Shown here: piece by piece, positions 6,339-10,630 of the stretch | Layout: the number at the start of each line of letters is the position of its first letter | Numbering within the stretch: position 1 is the stretch's first letter | Assembly: GCA_030152865.1 (NCBI GenBank) | Contig: JASLIW010000147.1 | Coordinates: forward strand, 1-10,630 | Source: Bacteroides sp. | GTDB taxonomy: Bacteria; Bacteroidota; Bacteroidia; Bacteroidales; Bacteroidaceae | Length of the DNA: 10,630 bases | Reading direction: 5' to 3' | Made by a program: the position numbers and the translations under genes | The notes under the pieces: generated by a model | Seen by the model: the letters and a program-made list of their open reading frames with translations, nothing else | Told to the model about the DNA's origin: nothing | Database searches by the model: none

Positions 6339-7280
6339 TTACGACCAGCCGTAATCTCGTTGACAAGCAGCTTTATAGGAAGAAACCAAGTCGTTCATCA
6401 CCTCATCTACAGATTGTAGCTCATCACACAGAGCAGCTATCTGACCAATTTCAATTTCGCCCTCATCTAAGTCTCCTTCGAAGATTCCTTTTTTAGCTCG
6501 TCCTTTACCCAGTAGCTCACGTAAACGTTCTATAGAGGCTCCCTGCAGCTCTAATTGTTCTACCTCATCTCTAAATTTATTTTTAGCCAAGCGCGTGGGT
6601 GCTAACTGTTTCAAGTGGAGTTTTGTATCGCCTTCTTTCAGTCCAATACACATCTTTTTGAAGTTATCGTGGGCTGAGCTTTCATGTGTTAGAGCAAAAC
6701 GTGTTCCTATCTGCACACCATCTGCTCCTAAAGCTGTAGTCGCTAAAATAGCCTCACCTGTTGCGATACCTCCAGCTGCTATCAAGGGTAGGTCACACAC
6801 TTGGCGCACCTGAGGTATCAAGCATAGTGTGGTGGTCTCTTCACGACCATTATGACCACCAGCTTCAAATCCTTCAGCCACAATAGCATCTACACCTGCT
6901 TCTTGACTCTTTAAGGCAAACTTAGAAGAAGAAACCACATGCACTACGATGATTCCCCGTTCTTTGAGCCAGCTTGTCCAGAGCTTAGGATTACCTGCTG
7001 AAGTAAATACAATAGGTACTTTTTCCTCTACAATTAGATTCATGATTTCATCCAGCTGAGGATACATTAGAGGCACATTCACACCAAAGGGTTTATCAGT
7101 AGCTTGCTTACACTTTTGTATGTGTTCACGAAGCACCTCTGGATGCATAGAGCCTGCGCTTAACAAACCTAAGCCACCAGCTTTACTTACTGCTGAAGCT
7201 AACTTCCAACCACTACACCACACCATACCACCTTGTATAATGGGGTATTTTATTCCAAAAAGACTTGTAATTTTATTCAT
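6339..7280 (-). CDS. FabK / nitronate monooxygenase-like FMN enzyme
   Basis: This 313-residue TIM-barrel flavoprotein belongs to the NMO/FabK family. FMN-binding and family motifs visible are IIQGGM (14-19), VSKAGGLGLL (31-40), DKPFGVNVP (62-70), TSAGNP (93-98), AEGFEAGGHNG (135-145, with the family's catalytic His143), AAGGIATGE (168-176) and GADGVQIGTRF (185-195). The C-terminal segment KGIFEGDLDEGEIEIGQIA also lines up with the C-terminus of FabK as I remember it. FabK reduces trans-2-enoyl-ACP with NAD(P)H in the last step of fatty acid elongation. Nitronate monooxygenases oxidise nitroalkane anions. Sequence alone does not fully separate them: I lean to FabK (enoyl-ACP reductase II), but annotation pipelines may call it nitronate monooxygenase. 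The protein is cytoplasmic. The gene starts 58 bases after the small lipoprotein gene, with no clear promoter or terminator between them. Confidence 0.9.
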   Translation of the reverse strand: MNKITSLFGIKYPIIQGGMVWCSGWKLASAVSKAGGLGLLSAGSMHPEVLREHIQKCKQATDKPFGVNVPLMYPQLDEIMNLIVEEKVPIVFTSAGNPKLWTSWLKERGIIVVHVVSSSKFALKSQEAGVDAIVAEGFEAGGHNGREETTTLCLIPQVRQVCDLPLIAAGGIATGEAILATTALGADGVQIGTRFALTHESSAHDNFKKMCIGLKEGDTKLHLKQLAPTRLAKNKFRDEVEQLELQGASIERLRELLGKGRAKKGIFEGDLDEGEIEIGQIAALCDELQSVDEVMNDLVSSYKAACQRDYGWS

Positions 7281-7338
7281 TGTTTAGCTTGTTTTAGAGT
7301 CTCAAAACAACCCTTTACTAAATGGGTAGACAGAGAAA

Positions 7339-7866
7339 TTACCACCAGCGATAGCCAGTTCCACAGAGCGGATCATCAAAACAAGGATCGACTGACCAGC
7401 GAGTTCTGGGATAGGAACGGTTCTCCCACCAGCGTTTATAATGAACCGATGCATCCAAGATTTCCTCATCGGTCAAGAAATACCTAGCTTCGTAATTATC
7501 TGCATTAATACGTACCATATGACTTCCCAAAGAAGCATAATCACCTATACGTATAGACTCTACGATCCATAACATACACTCTCCTAATTTTATATTCCCC
7601 CCTATAAAAGGAGAAACGGGAGGCAAAGGAAAAGATGGAATTTGGGTTAAATCGGTAGAGTAAGCAAGTAAGTGGGGAATATCTTTTGTCTTGAAGTTGG
7701 GCACTTCGACAAAACCCTCAGGACTTTTTGTTTTGTAAGTACCAGCCTTAAGTTGGGAAACAAATAAATCAACATTGGGATTATCAAAATCCAACGTTTT
7801 CTCACCGCAACTACCCATCACGAGCAATAGTGCAAGTAATATAATTATATTTATTCCTTTCCTCAT
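7339..7866 (-). CDS. Small Bacteroidetes lipoprotein (possibly DUF4943)
   Basis: The 175-residue product has a lipoprotein signal peptide ending in V-M-G-S-C20, so the mature form starts at a lipidated Cys20. The rest is a compact domain with the elements DFDNPNVDLFVSQLKAGTY, IPHLL, SFPLPPVSPF, GECMLWIVESIR, EARYFLTDEEILDA and a Trp-rich C-terminus ending GYRWW. Cys162 and Cys168 near the C-terminus could form a disulfide, with Cys97 alone. The sequence recalls a conserved Bacteroides/Parabacteroides family that I believe is DUF4943, but I cannot verify the number. No function is known to me. It is probably the first gene of a unit with the FabK-like gene downstream, and a promoter candidate lies about 90 bases upstream. 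Confidence 0.85.
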   Translation of the reverse strand: MRKGINIIILLALLLVMGSCGEKTLDFDNPNVDLFVSQLKAGTYKTKSPEGFVEVPNFKTKDIPHLLAYSTDLTQIPSFPLPPVSPFIGGNIKLGECMLWIVESIRIGDYASLGSHMVRINADNYEARYFLTDEEILDASVHYKRWWENRSYPRTRWSVDPCFDDPLCGTGYRWW

Positions 7867-7952
7867 GCTGTATATCCAAAACTTAATTTTTAATCAGATC
7901 TTCAAATGCCTCTTACGAAACACTGAATACTTGACAAAATAGTTTCAGTCTA

Positions 7953-7960
7953 CAAATATA
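7953..7960 (-). promoter_or_regulatory. Candidate -7 box for the lipoprotein-FabK unit
   Basis: Minus-strand TATATTTG, the same octamer as upstream of the phosphohexomutase gene, lies between the nadC terminator and the lipoprotein ATG at 7866. The predicted leader is about 80 bases. The -33 position falls inside the nadC terminator hairpin and is not TTTG, so the call is weak. Confidence 0.4.
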
Positions 7961-7964
7961 AGTT

Positions 7965-8017
7965 AAAAATAACTCTTCTCTATATTATTTACTGAAATTT
8001 CATAGAAAAGAGTTATT
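7965..8017 (-). terminator. Terminator after nadC
   Basis: The arms 8002-8017 and 7968-7983 form a 16-bp stem on the minus-strand RNA, with a single G-U pair and an 18-base loop. It is followed by a short T-run (A7965-7969 on the plus strand). It begins 21 bases beyond the nadC stop codon. The short T-run makes it weaker than the other terminators here. Confidence 0.7.
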
Positions 8018-8038
8018 CTCTTGTGTCAAAGTCTAAAA

Positions 8039-8896
8039 TCAGCACGCTTTAAGACTCATATCTAAGCCTTTCACGGAATGAGTTAATGCTCCTACTGAAA
8101 TAAAATCTACACCACAGGCGGCATAATCTCTTAAAGTATCAAAAGTAATACCTCCAGATGACTCTATTTCGTATTTTCCTCCAATTAGCTCAACGGCTTT
8201 GGCGGTATCAGCAGGTGTAAAGTTATCTAGCATAATACGGTCCACCCCACCCAAAGCTAATACTTGATTCAGCTCATCAAAGTTGCGCACCTCTATTTCG
8301 ATTTTCAAATCTTTCTGCTTGGCTTGGCAGTATTCTTTAGCTCGTGTGATAGCCTGAGCTATGCCACCCGCAAAATCTACGTGATTATCCTTGAGCAGAA
8401 TCATATCAAAAAGACCAATACGGTGATTTACACCACCACCTATCTTCACGGCTTCCTTTTCTAGCATACGTAGGCCAGGGGTAGTTTTGCGTGTATCTAA
8501 CACCTTGGTCTTAGTACCTTTCAAAGCCTCAACATATTTTTGTGTAGTAGTAGCTATCCCGCTCATACGCTGCATTACATTGAGCATTAAGCGTTCTGTT
8601 TGTAATAAGGATTGTACTTTACCCTCAATACGCATAGCCACATCACCAGGCTTTACCCGAGTGCCATCCTCCAATAAAACCTCTACCTTGAGGCTCGGAT
8701 CAAATCGGGCTAAGATCTTTTGAGCCATCTCCACCCCAGCAAGTACCCCTTCTTCTTTAATAAGGAGCTCTGATTTGCCTGAAGCAGTTGGAGGTATGCA
8801 CGAGAGTGTAGTATGATCACCATCGCCAATATCCTCAGCAAAGGCCAAGTTAATCAACTGATCTATCAATTCGTCTTTAGTTAATATCCTATTCAT
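8039..8896 (-). CDS. nadC: Quinolinate phosphoribosyltransferase (nicotinate-nucleotide pyrophosphorylase, carboxylating)
   Basis: The 285-residue cytoplasmic enzyme of de novo NAD synthesis converts quinolinate and PRPP to nicotinate mononucleotide, CO2 and pyrophosphate. The length is typical. Visible signatures are EDIGDGDHT (21-29), ERLMLNVMQRMSGIAT (101-116), the substrate-binding TRKTTPGLR (135-143) with Lys137 and Arg136, K147 in LEKEAVKIGGGVNHR (145-159) with His158 and Arg159, LLKDNH (167-172), acidic Glu202 in EIEVRN, MLDN (222-225) and the PRPP-phosphate loop region ESSGGI (245-250). All expected active-site residues appear present. The gene starts inside the last codons of the DUF4783-like gene (8-base overlap), so translation is probably coupled. 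I see no nadA or nadB in the window, so the other steps are encoded elsewhere. Confidence 0.96.
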   Translation of the reverse strand: MNRILTKDELIDQLINLAFAEDIGDGDHTTLSCIPPTASGKSELLIKEEGVLAGVEMAQKILARFDPSLKVEVLLEDGTRVKPGDVAMRIEGKVQSLLQTERLMLNVMQRMSGIATTTQKYVEALKGTKTKVLDTRKTTPGLRMLEKEAVKIGGGVNHRIGLFDMILLKDNHVDFAGGIAQAITRAKEYCQAKQKDLKIEIEVRNFDELNQVLALGGVDRIMLDNFTPADTAKAVELIGGKYEIESSGGITFDTLRDYAACGVDFISVGALTHSVKGLDMSLKAC

Positions 8897-9278
8897 TTAC
8901 TTTATCAATTCTAATTTGGTGAATAAAAAATTTGCCATTCTCTTTTTTGTAAAAGCAATTAACACGGTACCTACCCTCTTGCTTGCTTAGTGAACCTATC
9001 ATATAAGCAGACTCTTCCCGCACACTTGCGTGTTTCTTTTGGAAAGATACAATCGGTGATAATTTTAGGAATTCATTGACCAGAACGATAGCCTCAGATT
9101 TGGGAACCCGCTTCTTACTATTAATAAGAGACAGTGAAACCTCATCACTCAGGCTAGTGCTAAGTGAACTAATATCGCCCTGGCTAAAAGCCTTTACTGC
9201 TTCTGAGGATAAATCTTGTGCAGCTACACGAAAAGACAAACTGCACAAAAGAAATCCAATTAATACGCTTAGTCTCAT
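8889..9278 (-). CDS. Exported DUF4783-like protein upstream of nadC
   Basis: The 129-residue protein has a signal peptide (1-20, probable cleavage VAA|QD). The mature domain of about 109 residues has the pattern of a small NTF2-like alpha+beta fold: helices at the start (SSEAVKAFSQGDISSLSTSLSD), a helix around SEAIVLVNEFLKL, then strands ending in KFFIHQIRID. From memory of Bacteroidetes genomes, this matches DUF4783, whose genes commonly sit directly before nadC. The molecular function is unknown. Its stop codon overlaps the nadC start (shared ATGAATAG), and a -7 box lies at 9303-9310. The pairing of an exported protein with a cytoplasmic NAD enzyme has no obvious biochemical explanation, so it may reflect co-expression only. 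Confidence 0.88.
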   Translation of the reverse strand: MRLSVLIGFLLCSLSFRVAAQDLSSEAVKAFSQGDISSLSTSLSDEVSLSLINSKKRVPKSEAIVLVNEFLKLSPIVSFQKKHASVREESAYMIGSLSKQEGRYRVNCFYKKENGKFFIHQIRIDKVNE

Positions 9279-9302
9279 ATTTTATTTACTAATGTCTAAG
9301 AA

Positions 9303-9310
9303 CAAAGTTA
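9303..9310 (-). promoter_or_regulatory. Candidate -7 box for the DUF4783-nadC unit
   Basis: Minus-strand TAACTTTG, identical to the -7 box of the lipoprotein promoter at 292-299, lies 24 bases upstream of the ATG at 9278 and downstream of the FadL gene terminator. The -33 position reads TTCT, a poor match, so only one box is supported. Confidence 0.45.
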
Positions 9311-9409
9311 ATAAAACTTACTGATTAAAAGAATACTCCTTAGTTTTCATTAAAGCTAGCTATAAAAACAAGATATAACTATTTTACCTGCCCCATTCTA
9401 TTGAGACAC

Positions 9410-9458
9410 AAAAAATAAAAAGCTTCCTGATCCAATCAATCTTGGCAGGAAGCTTTTT
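9410..9458 (-). terminator. Terminator of the OmpP1/FadL gene
   Basis: The arms AAAAAGCTTCCTG (9417-9429) and CAGGAAGCTTTTT (9446-9458) are perfect 13-bp complements. The loop can add a CCAA/TTGG pairing across a 2-base bulge. On the minus strand the stem ends in TTTTT, followed by ATTTTTTG. It lies 28 bases after the stop codon of the FadL-like gene. Confidence 0.88.
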
Positions 9459-9486
9459 AGAAATGTATGAGTAGGTATTCTCTGGC

Positions 9487-10630
9487 TTAGAACGAAAAGT
9501 CCAAACCTACACCAAATAGCTTATTGGTTCGTGAAAATACATCTTTGCCAGCTAATGGCATTTGATTGTAATTGTCCATCTCTTTAGTAAACTTATCGTA
9601 ATTGGTCCAGTAATAACCCACATTTAATTTCACATTTTCAGCTAAGTTAAATCCTGCACCAAATCCAAAAGAGTAGGAACTTACGGCAAAACTTAAGTCT
9701 GATTGGTATTCATTTTGTATACCATACTTCGTACGCTGAGCTCCAGCACTGATCTGTGCCCATTTACAAACATCCCATTCGGCAGCCAACATATACTCAT
9801 TGGTACCATTTTTGATGTGTTTTTGCTTACCTCCAGCCATCTTGGCACTCTTATCAAAAAAGTGATGATAGCCAACAGAGGCCCTAAGAGTCGGTAGAAT
9901 TTGATAGGTCACACCTAGGCTCAATAAGCTCGGTATATCATTAGGCGTATTTACCCCATCCTTGAACTTACCTGTAGTGTCTCGCTGGGTTTTATTCTCC
10001 ACATTGAGATTGGTATTCATCTCATACTTCACACCTACATCCCACCTATTGGTATGGAAGTGCACACCAAAAATCGGAGTAACTCCCCATCCAGACTGAC
10101 TACTATCTAGTTCTTGATCATCAGCAGCCCGAGCACTCTGCTCCATAGCCTCAGATTTCTGAAAATACTCCGCCGCTTTTTCGGGTTCTCCCATCGCTTC
10201 ATAGTAGCCTGCCGTATGCATCAGTTTCTTAGAAACACCGTCTAGGTAATCACTCACACGTGTCATTTCTCCACCACCGATATTGGCTGAGATATCACGC
10301 ACATAACCATAGTAATCATTACTTACGTAATTCATACGCACCCCTCCATAAACAGAAAAGTTTTGGTTGATTTTATAGGCAGCACCCATTTGTAGTCCAT
10401 AAATCATCTGTGCTCCTTCCATATAGGAATTTACACTGTATTGATTGGTACCAGGAAAATGCTCATTGAGCTTAGCGGGCAAAAGCGAAACAATAGACTC
10501 AAAAGAAGGAAGACCATCGTTGAACGTAGCCTTACCACCTCCACCTGTTACAGCAAAAGCACCTGAAAAAGTCCAGTGACCTCTCTTATAAGCACCAAAT
10601 ATGCTAGGGATAAACGGCGCAGCGGCTTTA
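9487..10630 (-). CDS. OmpP1/FadL-family outer membrane protein, 5'-truncated
   Basis: The reading frame is open from the stop codon at 9487 to the right edge of the window, so 381 C-terminal codons are seen and the true start and signal peptide are outside. The TTG at 10482 is only an internal codon: upstream codons read in frame as PFIPSIFGAYKRGHWTFSGAFAV, then TGGGGKATFNDGLPSFE. That Gly-rich GGGKATF-GLPSFE stretch is typical of Bacteroidetes OmpP1/FadL proteins. The rest has the alternating aromatic/polar strands of a beta barrel (for example YKINQNFSVYGGVRMNYVS, LRASVGYHHFF, VKLNVGYYWTNY) and ends in GVGLDFSF, with the C-terminal Phe typical of barrels. FadL proteins pass long-chain fatty acids or other hydrophobic compounds across the outer membrane; the substrate here is unknown. 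An alpha-helical, charged insert (around 10126-10227) between strands has a TPR-like look. A strong terminator follows. Confidence 0.92.
   Translation of the reverse strand, partial: KAAAPFIPSIFGAYKRGHWTFSGAFAVTGGGGKATFNDGLPSFESIVSLLPAKLNEHFPGTNQYSVNSYMEGAQMIYGLQMGAAYKINQNFSVYGGVRMNYVSNDYYGYVRDISANIGGGEMTRVSDYLDGVSKKLMHTAGYYEAMGEPEKAAEYFQKSEAMEQSARAADDQELDSSQSGWGVTPIFGVHFHTNRWDVGVKYEMNTNLNVENKTQRDTTGKFKDGVNTPNDIPSLLSLGVTYQILPTLRASVGYHHFFDKSAKMAGGKQKHIKNGTNEYMLAAEWDVCKWAQISAGAQRTKYGIQNEYQSDLSFAVSSYSFGFGAGFNLAENVKLNVGYYWTNYDKFTKEMDNYNQMPLAGKDVFSRTNKLFGVGLDFSF

Noticed and set aside
7295..7330. Short inverted repeats between the small lipoprotein gene and the FabK-like gene
   Set aside because: Only 5-bp or mismatched stems form and no T-run follows. 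There is not enough support for a terminator or operator.
7233..7487. Plus-strand frame over the FabK/lipoprotein junction, and other plus-strand frames inside minus-strand genes (for example 1718-1993, 8264-8464 and 9703-9897)
   Set aside because: They lie opposite well-supported genes, lack recognisable domains and have no start signals. They are shadow frames.
9279..9486. The gap between the FadL-like gene and the DUF4783-like gene as a site for a small RNA or small gene
   Set aside because: Apart from the FadL terminator and one -7 box, I see no extra hairpin, no start with a plausible frame and no repeat.
10480..10482. TTG at 10480-10482 as start of the FadL-like protein
   Set aside because: The frame is open upstream to the window edge and encodes FadL-typical sequence (GGGGKATFNDGLPSFE), so the true start is outside the window.

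Overview
The window reads as a chromosomal segment from a member of the Bacteroidota (Bacteroidales-like). The evidence is the protein families (a 553-residue secreted M23 peptidase, a C69 peptidase, a DUF4783-type protein coupled to nadC, an OmpP1/FadL barrel), two lipobox lipoproteins of Bacteroidetes style, A-rich start regions without clear Shine-Dalgarno sequences, and several matches to the Bacteroides promoter element TAnnTTTG. Base composition is moderately AT-rich, with AT-rich gaps. I see no tRNA, rRNA, CRISPR array, insertion sequence or prophage gene. No gap without a gene is longer than about 250 bases.

Layout, left to right. (1) 1-141, minus: the first 47 codons of a probable thioredoxin-fold (DsbA-like) protein that runs off the left edge. 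(2) 142-386: a divergent intergenic region with a good promoter for the plus-strand gene, a 12-bp-arm palindrome at the predicted start of transcription, and a cluster of ACAATTT repeats. (3) 387-920, plus: a lipoprotein of unknown function, the only complete plus-strand gene. It ends at a bidirectional terminator facing the phosphohexomutase gene. (4) 1001-2746, minus: phosphoglucomutase/phosphomannomutase with its own promoter candidate. (5) 6231-2906, minus: a two-gene unit coding a secreted M23 metallopeptidase and a secreted C69 Ntn-hydrolase, closed by a strong terminator. (6) 7866-6339, minus: a small lipoprotein followed by a FabK/nitronate monooxygenase-like flavoenzyme. (7) 9278-8039, minus: a DUF4783-like exported protein overlapping nadC by 8 bases, closed by a terminator. 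(8) 10630-9487, minus: the C-terminal 381 codons of an OmpP1/FadL outer membrane protein, cut by the right edge and closed by a terminator.

The genes cover central sugar-phosphate metabolism (phosphohexomutase), NAD synthesis (NadC), probable fatty acid synthesis (FabK-like) and envelope functions (two exported peptidases, two lipoproteins, the FadL barrel). This looks like an ordinary core-genome region with no clear new multi-gene system. The points most worth a second look are the symmetric promoter/palindrome arrangement at 269-339, the unknown lipoprotein it drives, the TPR-like insert in the FadL protein, and the pairing of two secreted peptidases in one transcription unit.
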